A DNA stretch of 64,000 nucleotides from Catenovulum sediminis (GTDB lineage Bacteria > Pseudomonadota > Gammaproteobacteria > Enterobacterales > Alteromonadaceae), in assembly GCF_040270295.1 (NCBI RefSeq), contig NZ_JBELOE010000228.1; one strand, given 5' to 3'. The position numbers and the translations under genes were made by a program. Below the pieces are notes generated by a model, which worked only from the letters and a program-made list of their open reading frames with translations, did not search any database and was not told the origin of the DNA. Below are positions 41,908-51,455 of this stretch, piece by piece. The stretch's first letter is position 1; every line of letters begins with the position of its first letter.

Positions 41908-44664
41908 ATGCGTCACAGCATGTTTAAACTCAACACCGTGCTAATTTCAATGTTAGCCGCATCTGGGTTCACAACAACCGCTCAAGCACAACAATCACAA
42001 GCTGATGATCCAGAAATAATTCAAGTTACCGGTATTCGTAGCTCTCTTAATAAATCTGCAGCGATTAAACGAGATGCATCCGGCGTAGTCGATGCGATTT
42101 CAGCCGAAGATATTGGTAAATTCCCAGATACTAACCTTGCCGAATCACTACAACGTATTACCGGTGTTTCAATTGACCGGACCAATGGTGAAGGCAACCA
42201 AGTAACCGTTCGTGGTTTTGGCCCTAGTTTTAACCTCGTGACGTTAAATGGTCGTCAGATGCCCCGTTCTTCTTCGCTGTTAGACGATGGCATCCCACGC
42301 AACTTTAATTTTAGAGAAATATCCGCAGAATCCGTATCAGGTGTAGAAGTTCATAAATCAGGTAAAGCGCATGTATACTCTGGAGGTATAGGTTCAACGA
42401 TTAACGTAACCACAGCCCGTCCGTTTGACCACCCAGGATTCAAAGCGGTAGCAAGTGCCAAAGCGGTCATGGATACTAGCAACAAAGACGGTCGAGATAT
42501 CACGCCTGAATTGTTTGCCATGGTTAGCAACAATATGGATGGCGTTTTTGGTATTTCTTTGTCTTTATCACATGCTGAGCGTGATAGCGGAAAAGAACGC
42601 GCCGGTGCGGATATGAATTGGGGAAATGGTAGTAACAATGTTAACACCAGTGCGATAGATACAAGTAAAAACCCAACGAAAAAGGTATGGGCGCCTTTTA
42701 CCTCAAGTGTGGATGTCTCGAATACAGAACGAACCCGTCAGAATGGTCAGTTGGTTTTGCAATTTGCGCCAACAGATGACTTAGTTGCGACGCTAGATTA
42801 TACGCTCACACGTTTTGAACAAAAAACGCAAATGAACCGCATGAGTTTATGGTTTGACAGCCCAACAGGCACCGCTGACAGCAACGGTACACTAACCAAC
42901 GCGGTGCAAACTGGCGATGAGCTCAACTTTTGGGCATGGGATTATTTTGAAAAAACCGAAGGGGATTCTTTAGGTTTAAACCTTGAATGGCATGCCACCG
43001 ATTCATTAAAATTCACCTTTGATGCACATGACTCAACATCTGAATCAAACCCAGATGGCACAAACTCTGAAAATTTAGCCAACCTAGCCAACCCGGGTAA
43101 ATTGGTCGATTACACAGTTGATTTCTCGGGTGAAATTCCGGGTATCACAATAGACGATTCGGCACTAGCAGGCGGCGCATTTAACAAAGATAATATTATT
43201 CCCGATCTATTCCAAACACGTGGCTTCCAAATCAAAAATAATATTAAGCAATATAATTTACAAGGTGAATGGGAACTAGACGCAGGTGCTTTATCAAAAG
43301 TTAACTTTGGAGTGTCGAATACCACTTACGCTGTAGATACCAAACAATTTGGTACTTTTGCTTTTGTTACAGATTTAGATATCTCAGGCTTAGATTTAAC
43401 CTTTAAATCAACATCAGGTATGTTGGATGCATTTTCAGCCAATGGAAATATCTTTCCACAAATACCTCGCTATCAAGCATCTCAGTTTATTGAGTTAACG
43501 AAAGATCAAGATTTATTCTTCCAAGTTGCTCCAACGTTAAATGGTATAGAAGAAAAAACTAACGCAGCTTTTGTGTCTGCTGATTTTAATTTAGCTGCGG
43601 GCAATATGGATGTCTCAATCAATACCGGGCTCCGTTATGAACAAACTGACGTAACGGCCTACTCAGTACAAGAAGGCATTACCGCACTGCAATATTTTCA
43701 TGTAGAGGAATTAAAAGCTGTACTTGACGGCAAACCGGTTGCTCAAAATTTAGAGGGTGATTACGACGCCTTGTTGCCTAATATTGATGTAAAAGTAGAT
43801 TTAACTGACGAGTTAGTGGCCCGAGCTTCATACAGCAAAACCATCACACGTAGTGATATTGCGTCTATGTTCCCGTCTACTAACTTAATCGCACCACGAC
43901 CAGGCGGACCTTATAACGCAAGTCAAGGTAACCCTAATTTATTACCGTTCGAATCAGACAATATCGATTTGTCGCTAGAATATTATTACGGCGATGCCAG
44001 TTATATCTCGGTTGGCTATTTTGTTAAAGATGTAGACAACTTTATTGGTTCTTCGTTGGAAAAACGCACAATCAATAATGTAGATGGTAACCCTTTAACC
44101 GATCCAAGTGTGAATCCAGCACCGGGTTGTCCTGACTCAGACATACCAACCCCGGCGTGTTTTGGGGACGAGAGCGATCCAGTTATCACTTGGGATGTCA
44201 CAACAAACGGCAATATGGCTAAAGCAAAAGTCGATGGTTGGGAATTAAATGTACAACATATGTTTGCTCAATCTGGCTTTGGTGCGATTGCCAACTATAC
44301 CCTTGTGGATGCCGACGTCGCATACAACCCATTTAACCTTGAATCACAAATGGCACTAGAGGGTTTAAGCGACTCTGCAAACTTAGTTGCTTTCTACGAC
44401 GACAATGGTATTCAAGCACGTATTGCTTACAACTGGCGTGATGAATTCCTAAAACGTGGTGGTGCAAATCCGATTCATGTTGAGGCTTATGGACAGATTG
44501 ACGCAAACGCAAGTTATGAAATTAACGACAATATTTCTGTGTTTGTTGAAGCACTGAATATTACGGACGAAGGTACACGCAGTTACGAGCGTTTCCCTGA
44601 GCAAGTATTAAGTGCGGAACAATTTGGCCCACGATTTAACTTAGGTGTGCGCGCATCATTCTAA
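41908..44664 (+). CDS. TonB-dependent receptor of the agar locus
   Basis: A 918-aa receptor with a signal peptide (VLISMLAASGFTTTAQA) and TonB box/plug (DPEIIQVTGIRSSLNKSAAI, then VVDAISAEDIGKFPDTNLAE and VTVRGFGPSFNLVTLNGRQM). The barrel ends in FNLGVRASF. This carbohydrate-type receptor family is common in Alteromonadales polysaccharide loci. Divergence from gntR and the following SapC/halogenase/GH50 genes suggest import of neoagaro-oligosaccharides. A strong terminator follows. It has no STN domain, so it does not signal by the FecIR route. Confidence 0.93.
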   Translation: MRHSMFKLNTVLISMLAASGFTTTAQAQQSQADDPEIIQVTGIRSSLNKSAAIKRDASGVVDAISAEDIGKFPDTNLAESLQRITGVSIDRTNGEGNQVTVRGFGPSFNLVTLNGRQMPRSSSLLDDGIPRNFNFREISAESVSGVEVHKSGKAHVYSGGIGSTINVTTARPFDHPGFKAVASAKAVMDTSNKDGRDITPELFAMVSNNMDGVFGISLSLSHAERDSGKERAGADMNWGNGSNNVNTSAIDTSKNPTKKVWAPFTSSVDVSNTERTRQNGQLVLQFAPTDDLVATLDYTLTRFEQKTQMNRMSLWFDSPTGTADSNGTLTNAVQTGDELNFWAWDYFEKTEGDSLGLNLEWHATDSLKFTFDAHDSTSESNPDGTNSENLANLANPGKLVDYTVDFSGEIPGITIDDSALAGGAFNKDNIIPDLFQTRGFQIKNNIKQYNLQGEWELDAGALSKVNFGVSNTTYAVDTKQFGTFAFVTDLDISGLDLTFKSTSGMLDAFSANGNIFPQIPRYQASQFIELTKDQDLFFQVAPTLNGIEEKTNAAFVSADFNLAAGNMDVSINTGLRYEQTDVTAYSVQEGITALQYFHVEELKAVLDGKPVAQNLEGDYDALLPNIDVKVDLTDELVARASYSKTITRSDIASMFPSTNLIAPRPGGPYNASQGNPNLLPFESDNIDLSLEYYYGDASYISVGYFVKDVDNFIGSSLEKRTINNVDGNPLTDPSVNPAPGCPDSDIPTPACFGDESDPVITWDVTTNGNMAKAKVDGWELNVQHMFAQSGFGAIANYTLVDADVAYNPFNLESQMALEGLSDSANLVAFYDDNGIQARIAYNWRDEFLKRGGANPIHVEAYGQIDANASYEINDNISVFVEALNITDEGTRSYERFPEQVLSAEQFGPRFNLGVRASF

Positions 44665-44684
44665 GTTTGTTCATTCGACAAACT

Positions 44685-44710
44685 AAAAGGAGTGCTCTGG
44701 CACTCCTTTT
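44685..44710 (+). terminator. Intrinsic terminator after the TBDR
   Basis: AAAAGGAGTG and CACTCCTTTT form a 10-bp stem around CTCTGG, 20 bp after the stop and just before the halogenase gene. It may uncouple abundant receptor mRNA from the downstream genes. Confidence 0.85.
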
Positions 44711-44729
44711 GTTAATTTCGGATTAGTGT

Positions 44730-46286
44730 ATGAATCCAACAACAAATTCGGTTTTGATTATTGGTGGCGGCTCTGCAGGCTGGATAACCGCAGCCGTTTT
44801 AGCTTCGCAAGTTAAACAGCAGTTTGAAAAACCGATAAACATAACCCTAATAGAATCGCCAGATGTCGCCACTATAGGTGTGGGGGAAGGCACTTGGCCG
44901 ACGATGCGCAAAACGCTTAAGTCGATTGGAATTTCTGAAACAGAATTTATAAAAGAATGTGATGTTTCGTTTAAGCAGGGTGCAAAATTTGCCAAATGGC
45001 ATACAGGTGAAGATGATGATTTTTATTTTCATCCGCTCATGTTGCCACAAGGTGATGGTGATTTTGACTTAACGCCATTTTGGCAAGTTTACAAAAATGC
45101 GTCTGATTGTACGCCGTCTTTTTCAAATGCGGTATGCTCGCAAGAAGCTATTTGCCAAGCGGGGTTAGCCCCTAAAACAATTACAACCGCTGAATACGAT
45201 TCGATTGCCAATTATGCGTATCATCTAGATGCAGGCAAATTTGCCAAACTACTAAAAAAGCACTGCATAGAAAAATTAGGTGTGGTTTATACCCAAGATC
45301 ACATAACTGATGTAAATGCAGATCAAGAAGACTTTATCCATTCTGTAACGACTAAAAATTTAGGCGCTATTAAAGCTGACTTTTTTATCGACTGTAGCGG
45401 TTTTAGCAGCCTAATAATCGATAAACATTACCAAATTCCGTTTAATAATTGCCAGCATGTTTTGTTTGCTGATTCTGCAATTGCAACGCAAGTGCCCTAT
45501 CCGGATCCAATGTCACCTATTGCTTCACACACTATTTCTACCGCGCAAGCAAACGGTTGGATTTGGGATATCGGCTTACCCACGCGTCGGGGGGTTGGTT
45601 ATGTTTATTCAAGTCACTATCAAACGGATGATCAAGCACTCGAGGTGCTCAAATCAAATTTAACACTTGATGAAACCAGTCAACTCAACTTCAAAAAAAT
45701 TAAATTCACCCCAGGGCATAGAGAAAAATTTTGGCATAAAAATGCAGTTGCTATCGGTATGGCCGCCGGTTTTTTAGAACCACTTGAAGCGTCTGCACTA
45801 GTACTTATTGAAATTTCAGCGCAAATGATAGCCGAACAATTCCCAGTTAATCGCCAATCAATGCTGGGGCTGGCAAACCAATATAACCAAACGTCCTTGT
45901 ACCGATGGCAACGTATTATCGACTTTTTGAAATTGCATTACGTCTTAAGTAATAGGCCAGAAAAATTCTGGCAGGATAATCGCAACCCTGAATCGATACC
46001 CAAATCACTGAGTGCCTTGTTGGATTTATGGCAACACATGCCGCCGCATGATCAACAATTTCCGCATGCTGTAGAGGTATTTCCGGCGGCTAGTTACCGC
46101 TATGTGCTGTTCGGTATGGGCTTTCAAACCCGGTTAACTGACCATGGACTCAATTTGACCGCAAAAACACACGCTGATGAGCATTTTCAAAACAACCAGA
46201 TTGCCACCGACCAATTAATACAGTCTTTACCCAATAACCGAGTTTTACTGCAGCAAATTTACCAATACGGTTTGCAAAAAATTTAA
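44730..46286 (+). CDS. Flavin-dependent tryptophan-halogenase-family protein
   Basis: A 518-aa FAD enzyme. GGGSAGW (12-18) binds FAD, VGEGTWP follows, and K82 in SFKQGAKF aligns with the catalytic Lys of tryptophan halogenases. W277-x-W279-x-I (GWIWDIG) is the WxWxI motif that separates halogenases from monooxygenases. Thus all main halogenase residues are visible. Such genes recur next to polysaccharide TBDRs and SapC-like genes in marine and plant-associated bacteria, but their substrate is unknown. It starts 20 bp after the receptor terminator and lacks a strong ribosome-binding site. Confidence 0.88.
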   Translation: MNPTTNSVLIIGGGSAGWITAAVLASQVKQQFEKPINITLIESPDVATIGVGEGTWPTMRKTLKSIGISETEFIKECDVSFKQGAKFAKWHTGEDDDFYFHPLMLPQGDGDFDLTPFWQVYKNASDCTPSFSNAVCSQEAICQAGLAPKTITTAEYDSIANYAYHLDAGKFAKLLKKHCIEKLGVVYTQDHITDVNADQEDFIHSVTTKNLGAIKADFFIDCSGFSSLIIDKHYQIPFNNCQHVLFADSAIATQVPYPDPMSPIASHTISTAQANGWIWDIGLPTRRGVGYVYSSHYQTDDQALEVLKSNLTLDETSQLNFKKIKFTPGHREKFWHKNAVAIGMAAGFLEPLEASALVLIEISAQMIAEQFPVNRQSMLGLANQYNQTSLYRWQRIIDFLKLHYVLSNRPEKFWQDNRNPESIPKSLSALLDLWQHMPPHDQQFPHAVEVFPAASYRYVLFGMGFQTRLTDHGLNLTAKTHADEHFQNNQIATDQLIQSLPNNRVLLQQIYQYGLQKI

Positions 46287-46294
46287 GGAATATT

Positions 46295-47017
46295 ATGAGT
46301 GATTATCAAATTTTAGACCCGAAGACTCATGCTAAATTAACGGTTGAACCGGCGCTTATCTTTGCCAATGCACATCATCAATTTGCACCTATTTGTTTAG
46401 CAGAGGTGCCACAGATAGCGGTCAATTACCCAATTTTTATTGCTAAACACCCGAATACAGGACAATTTGGCTTGCAAGCTATGCTTGGATTAAATGCGCA
46501 AGAAAACTTGTTTTTACAAGAAAATACCTGGCAAAGCGCTTATGTACCACTTTATTTTGCAACACAACCTTTTCGCTTAAGCGTTGAGCAAAACGATTTA
46601 AGCAATGCAAAAGTTACAGTTGACGTTGAACATGCCAGTGTACAGGCTGAAACCGGTGACGCTCTGTTTGATAAAAATTCGAATCAATCCGACATACTCA
46701 AAAAAGCTATCGCCTCATTACAACAGTTGTTTGCCTCTATTCAACATAACCAAAACTTTTTTAATACGCTGAGTAATTATGAATTACTAGAGCGCGTGCA
46801 GTTAAACATCAATGCAAATTACAGCAGCAATTTATCTACAAGCGCGCTGTACAACATCAATGAACGGGCGCTGAATAAACTATCATCTGCACAAACGCAT
46901 GAACTCCATCAATCAGGATATTTGGCGGCATGCTACTTAATTCTCGCTTCAAAACTTAAGGTTCAATCACTAATAAACTTAAAACAACACAAACTACACG
47001 AGGTCGAAAATGCGTAA
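46295..47017 (+). CDS. SapC-family protein
   Basis: A 240-aa protein that begins 8 bp after the halogenase gene. Family blocks are LTVEPALIFANAHHQFAPIC, then EVPQIAVNYPIFIAK and SAYVPLYFATQPFRLSV, as in proteins named after Campylobacter SapC. There is no signal peptide. These are frequent partners of carbohydrate TBDRs in Proteobacteria with no proven activity. Its last eight bases overlap the start of GH50-2, so the two are translationally coupled. Confidence 0.82.
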   Translation: MSDYQILDPKTHAKLTVEPALIFANAHHQFAPICLAEVPQIAVNYPIFIAKHPNTGQFGLQAMLGLNAQENLFLQENTWQSAYVPLYFATQPFRLSVEQNDLSNAKVTVDVEHASVQAETGDALFDKNSNQSDILKKAIASLQQLFASIQHNQNFFNTLSNYELLERVQLNINANYSSNLSTSALYNINERALNKLSSAQTHELHQSGYLAACYLILASKLKVQSLINLKQHKLHEVENA

Positions 47018-49346
47018 ACTCCCCATTGCAGCAATGTTATCTGCAATATTATTAACAGCTTGTGACAACAACAGCTCACAAACGCAAAACACTGAAGTGA
47101 CTGCCAGCCAGCCACTTGCAGTTATATGGAATGGCACAGAAAGCGCCGGTGTTAAAATAGGAAGTTGGGGAGCAGAAACCAAACTGACTAACAATGGCGT
47201 AAAAGTTGATTATCAATCTGATCATTACCGCCCTTCTGTTAAGTTCCACCCTGAGAAACCCTGGGATTGGTCAAATTATTCTGAGTTTAACATTGCGGTT
47301 GATATTAAAAACTTATCCGATGAATCAGTTCAGGTATACATCTCACTCACCGATGAAGCCGGCGTAAAAGAAGATATGGAAATTACGGGTAGCCGCGCCC
47401 GTTCTCTAACCCGTGCGGTTAACTTGGGTAAAGGTGAAGAAGGCACTTACTTTTTAATCATCGAAGGAAAATTCGTTGATACAGATGCTGGCATCAGAGA
47501 AAAACCACTACCTTGGCAAACAGACGAAGAAATGTTTGTCACGCGTTTTGGTAAAAAAGTGGACTTAAGCCGAATTACGGAAGTCGCATTTTTTGTCCGA
47601 GGCAACTTATCGGATAAACAAATTGAAATCAACAATATACGACTGCGTGCCAATCCAGAATATAACAAAGATTATTTACGCAATCTGGTGGATAAATTTG
47701 GTCAAAATGCCAAACAAGATTACCCACATAAAATCGATGATCTAAAAGAATTAAAAAATGCTGCCAACCAAGAGCTAGCAGAATTAAAATCAGGTGGCTT
47801 AATGGCCGACCGTTCACGTTTTGGCGGCTGGAAAAATGGCCCTAAACTCGAATCGACCGGGTATTTCAGAGTTGAAAAAATAGACGGCCGCTGGTGGATG
47901 GTTGATCCCGACGGTTACCTGTTTTTCTCACACGGGCCGGCTAACGTTCGTATGGCTAACTTAACCACCCTAACGGGTATCGATTTTAAAGATGAAAAAG
48001 TCAGATATATTGACCCAACACGGGTTACACCAGAAGATTCCGTCGGTATTGTGTCTGTTTCTGATGAAATTAGAAAAACTAAGTACGTATCTTCTGAACT
48101 ACGCCATAACATGTTTACTTGGTTGCCGGATTATGATGATCCAATGGCCAAACACTACAGCTATCGTCGTGAAGTACACAAGGGTCCACTTAAATCAGGT
48201 GAAACTTTTAGTTTTTACCGAGCGAATCTAGAAAGAAGATATGGCGATAACTTTGAAGAAAAGTGGCAGCAAGTAACACTGGATCGTATGAATAACTGGG
48301 GCTTCACCTCATTTGGTAACTGGGTTGATCCGGCATTTTATCCTAATCAACAAGTCCCTTATTTCGCCAATGGCTGGATAATCGGTGATTTTAAAACCTT
48401 ATCATCCGAGCATGATGTTTGGGCACCTTTACCAGATCCTTTCGATCCTGAATTTGCCCGACGTGCAAAAATTACAATTGATGTCATTGCCGAAGAAATT
48501 AAAGGTTCACCTTGGTGCGCCGGTATTTTCATTGATAACGAAAAAAGCTGGGGTATGCCAGAAGGCACCATTGATCAGCGTTATGGTGTCATTATCAGTA
48601 CCTTAGCGCGCAGTGATGCCGACAGCCCAACTAAAGCACACTTTACTGAATATCTAAAAGGCAAACACAATAGTATTGAGCAATTCAATCAAGCTTGGGG
48701 TTTAGATCTTGCCAACTGGCAAGCGGTAAGCCAAGGCGTTAAATTATCCGCTCCATATACGGATGCATTGACCGCTGATTTGTCTTATATGCTTGAATCT
48801 TTATCTGATCAATACTTTAAAGTTGTCCACGATACATTAGAAAAAGCATTGCCAAATCACCTATATATGGGCGCTCGCATGGCCAACTTCGGTATGCCAA
48901 AAGAAACCATTAAAGCATCGGTTACCTACTCTGATGTACTTTCGTTCAATATTTACGAAGAAGGTGTACAACCGGAAGAATGGGGCTTTTTAACCGAAAT
49001 TGATTTACCGGTTGTGATTGGCGAATTCCATATTGGCTCGACGACAGATGCAGGCTTATTCCACGCAGGTTTAGTGCAATCAGACAATCAGGCAGATCGC
49101 GCACAAATGTATTTAGATTATATGCATAGTGTTGTTGCCCATCCTAATTTTGTTGGCGCGCACTGGTTCCAGTATATTGACTCGCCAATTACCGGCCGGG
49201 CTTTTGATGGCGAACCTTACAATGTTGGTTTTGTTTCAACTACGGATATCCCGTATCCACACATGGTCGATGCAATTAAAGACTTTATGGGCGACATTTA
49301 TCCTAAGCGTTTTAAAGGTGAATTTGATAGCCCCGAATACAAATAA
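47010..49346 (+). CDS. GH50 beta-agarase lipoprotein (copy 2)
   Basis: A 778-aa lipoprotein (LPIAAMLSAILLTAC). GAGG lies before the ATG, which overlaps the SapC-like stop. Layout matches copy 1: an N-terminal beta-sandwich (about 30-215) and a TIM barrel with FANGWIIGDFKTLSSEHDVW. Predicted acid/base is E511 (FIDNEKSWG) and nucleophile E672 (VIGEFHIG), 161 residues apart as in Aga50D. Small changes around the substrate loops (SSEHDVW instead of SSGNDYW) suggest a different product or chain-length preference from the other two copies. Confidence 0.93.
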   Translation: MRKLPIAAMLSAILLTACDNNSSQTQNTEVTASQPLAVIWNGTESAGVKIGSWGAETKLTNNGVKVDYQSDHYRPSVKFHPEKPWDWSNYSEFNIAVDIKNLSDESVQVYISLTDEAGVKEDMEITGSRARSLTRAVNLGKGEEGTYFLIIEGKFVDTDAGIREKPLPWQTDEEMFVTRFGKKVDLSRITEVAFFVRGNLSDKQIEINNIRLRANPEYNKDYLRNLVDKFGQNAKQDYPHKIDDLKELKNAANQELAELKSGGLMADRSRFGGWKNGPKLESTGYFRVEKIDGRWWMVDPDGYLFFSHGPANVRMANLTTLTGIDFKDEKVRYIDPTRVTPEDSVGIVSVSDEIRKTKYVSSELRHNMFTWLPDYDDPMAKHYSYRREVHKGPLKSGETFSFYRANLERRYGDNFEEKWQQVTLDRMNNWGFTSFGNWVDPAFYPNQQVPYFANGWIIGDFKTLSSEHDVWAPLPDPFDPEFARRAKITIDVIAEEIKGSPWCAGIFIDNEKSWGMPEGTIDQRYGVIISTLARSDADSPTKAHFTEYLKGKHNSIEQFNQAWGLDLANWQAVSQGVKLSAPYTDALTADLSYMLESLSDQYFKVVHDTLEKALPNHLYMGARMANFGMPKETIKASVTYSDVLSFNIYEEGVQPEEWGFLTEIDLPVVIGEFHIGSTTDAGLFHAGLVQSDNQADRAQMYLDYMHSVVAHPNFVGAHWFQYIDSPITGRAFDGEPYNVGFVSTTDIPYPHMVDAIKDFMGDIYPKRFKGEFDSPEYK

Positions 49347-49416
49347 AGAGTTGCAAATAAAGAGTTATAAAAATAAAGCGCTATAAATTAGTGCGTTATA
49401 ATATAACCGACCAACA

Positions 49417-49450
49417 ATGCCGCTCGTAAAAACAGAGCGGCATTTTTTTT
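49417..49450 (+). terminator. Intrinsic terminator after GH50-2
   Basis: ATGCCGCTC and GAGCGGCAT form a 9-bp stem around GTAAAAACA, followed by a run of eight Ts. It separates the halogenase-SapC-GH50-2 unit from the sulfatase-GH50-3 unit. Confidence 0.9.
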
Positions 49451-49571
49451 AAATATTAATAAACTAACGGGTGATCAACCTGCATTTTAAAGCCATATAT
49501 AAATAAAACCGCATGCCTTTATAGGTAAATTATTAAATTAATACTTCAAATTCGTTAATACACCCTATACA

Positions 49572-49583
49572 ATTGTTAACAGT
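49572..49583. promoter_or_regulatory. Candidate GntR operator upstream of the sulfatase-GH50-3 unit
   Basis: ATTGTTAACAGT differs by one base from the palindrome upstream of gntR. It lies 32 bp before the sulfatase start, placing it over a likely promoter. Confidence 0.5.
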
Positions 49584-49615
49584 CATCAATCCATGCAATT
49601 GCAACAAGGGTTAAA

Positions 49616-51442
49616 ATGAGAATTATAACGCTGCTCTATTTGTTACTTAATTTGTTACTTATCACTTTTGCAGTGAGTGCACAAAACGCGCAACCGAATG
49701 TTATTGTGATTGTCTCTAACGACCAAGGTTATGGTGATTTCTCAATTCATGGTAACCCAATATTAAAAACACCAAACTTAGACAAACTCGCTAATGAGGG
49801 CGTCAGATTAACCGATTTTCACGTTGACCCAACATGTTCCCCTACCCGCGCGGCATTAATGACAGGCAGATACTCAGCCAGAGTCGGCGCATGGCTTACC
49901 TTTGCCGGTCGCAATCATATGTATAAAGAAGAAGTGACCATGGCGGATGTTTTCAAACATAACGGATACCGCACCGCGATATTCGGTAAATGGCACTTAG
50001 GCGACAATTACCCTTTCCGCCCGACAGATAGAGGGTTTGATAAAAGTTTTATTCACGCTGGTGGCGTAGCGGGTGAAATTCCGGATTATTGGCAAAATGA
50101 TTATTTTGACGATACCTATTTTGACAATGGTAAGCCGACAAAAGTATCTGGTTATTCAACCGACATCTGGTTTGAGCAGGCTAAAAATTTTATTAACGAA
50201 CAACAATCTAAGCCGTTTTTTATTTATCTCGCAACCAATACGCCACATGGCCCTTTTAATGTACCCAACGAATTTGCAGAGCCTTACCGAAAGTTAGGGG
50301 TGCCAGAAACGCGCGCACGCTTTTATGGCATGATAAACACCATTGATAATAATGTTGGCAAGTTACGTAGGTTCTTAGAAAAAAACAAACTAGCCGATGA
50401 TACTTTAATTATCTACCTTACAGATAATGGCACCACCGCAGGCGCTGATGGTCCCAACAATGGTCAAATAACAGGTGGTTACAACGCGGATATGCGGGGC
50501 CGTAAAACGTCTCCTTTTGAAGGTGGACACAGAGCAGCGAGTTTTTGGCACTGGCCAAATGGCGGCTTAACGGGCGGCAAACAGTATCATCATTTAACCG
50601 CCCATTTAGATTTACTGCCAACATTTGTTGATATGTTCAACATGCAGTTGCCCAAACCCATTAATTTTGACGGTTCGAGTATCAAAACAATTTTAACCGG
50701 TGAATTCCCGCTTGAACAACAAAACAGAACATTAGTCGTTCACAACCAAGCAAGATTTGGCAGCTCGCTCGGTGACGGAAGTTTAGTAAAATACCGTGAT
50801 TATGCGGTGATGCATAATCATTGGCGGTTAGTCGATAAACAGCTATTTGATTTATCAAACGATCCGTCACAAAAAAACAACCTAGCAAAGCAGCATCCGG
50901 ATTTAATGAATCAACTTTCAGCCTATTATGAAAACTGGTGGCAAGACATCAGTCAAAACGAAAGGCTCTCACCCACCGTTTTAGATACGCAACACCAGCC
51001 AGAAGTGTTTTTGACTGCACAAGCATGGAAAGGCGATAAAGCCACATACGATCAGTCTCATGTTATTGCCGGTGTGCCCAATCGAGGCATTTGGCATGTA
51101 CAAGTAAAAACACCCGGCCGTTACAAAATCACGTTTGCTCGCTGGCCACGTGAAGCAAATCTTGGATTTAACGAAGGTTATGTTCGAGCGATGAATAATC
51201 CGGGCTTAGATCCAAACTTTACGCTTTATCAATACAAGCCCAAAACACTCAATATTAAGTCAGTATTTTTTAAGCTAAACGATAAGACAATCGCCAAAGC
51301 AAATGTTTCGCATGATAAACAAACTGAAGTAAGTTTCGAATTCGACTTAAGCACTGGTTTACACACATTGGAAGGTGTAATGCAAACCAACAGCGGACAA
51401 CTAATTAGTGCCTATTACCTGTATATCAAACCAAGCAATTGA
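49616..51442 (+). CDS. Secreted type I sulfatase
   Basis: A 608-aa protein with a signal peptide (LYLLLNLLLITFAVSA). C74-S-P-T-R78 is the canonical formylglycine motif (DPTCSPTRAALMTGRYS). Metal ligands are in VIVIVSNDQGYGDFSIHGNP and LIIYLTDNGTT, and FGKWHLGD carries the conserved Lys/His. A beta-rich C-terminal part (about 470-605, GVPNRGIWHVQVKTPGRYKI) is additional. It probably removes sulfate from agar-type or porphyran galactan. It is followed 13 bp later by GH50-3, so desulfation and cleavage are co-expressed. Confidence 0.93.
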   Translation: MRIITLLYLLLNLLLITFAVSAQNAQPNVIVIVSNDQGYGDFSIHGNPILKTPNLDKLANEGVRLTDFHVDPTCSPTRAALMTGRYSARVGAWLTFAGRNHMYKEEVTMADVFKHNGYRTAIFGKWHLGDNYPFRPTDRGFDKSFIHAGGVAGEIPDYWQNDYFDDTYFDNGKPTKVSGYSTDIWFEQAKNFINEQQSKPFFIYLATNTPHGPFNVPNEFAEPYRKLGVPETRARFYGMINTIDNNVGKLRRFLEKNKLADDTLIIYLTDNGTTAGADGPNNGQITGGYNADMRGRKTSPFEGGHRAASFWHWPNGGLTGGKQYHHLTAHLDLLPTFVDMFNMQLPKPINFDGSSIKTILTGEFPLEQQNRTLVVHNQARFGSSLGDGSLVKYRDYAVMHNHWRLVDKQLFDLSNDPSQKNNLAKQHPDLMNQLSAYYENWWQDISQNERLSPTVLDTQHQPEVFLTAQAWKGDKATYDQSHVIAGVPNRGIWHVQVKTPGRYKITFARWPREANLGFNEGYVRAMNNPGLDPNFTLYQYKPKTLNIKSVFFKLNDKTIAKANVSHDKQTEVSFEFDLSTGLHTLEGVMQTNSGQLISAYYLYIKPSN

Positions 51443-51455
51443 GATATAAAATAAA

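Noticed and set aside
44730..46286. Halogenase as part of an antibiotic biosynthesis cluster
   Set aside because: No NRPS, PKS or tailoring genes; neighbours are a carbohydrate TBDR, SapC-like gene and agarase.
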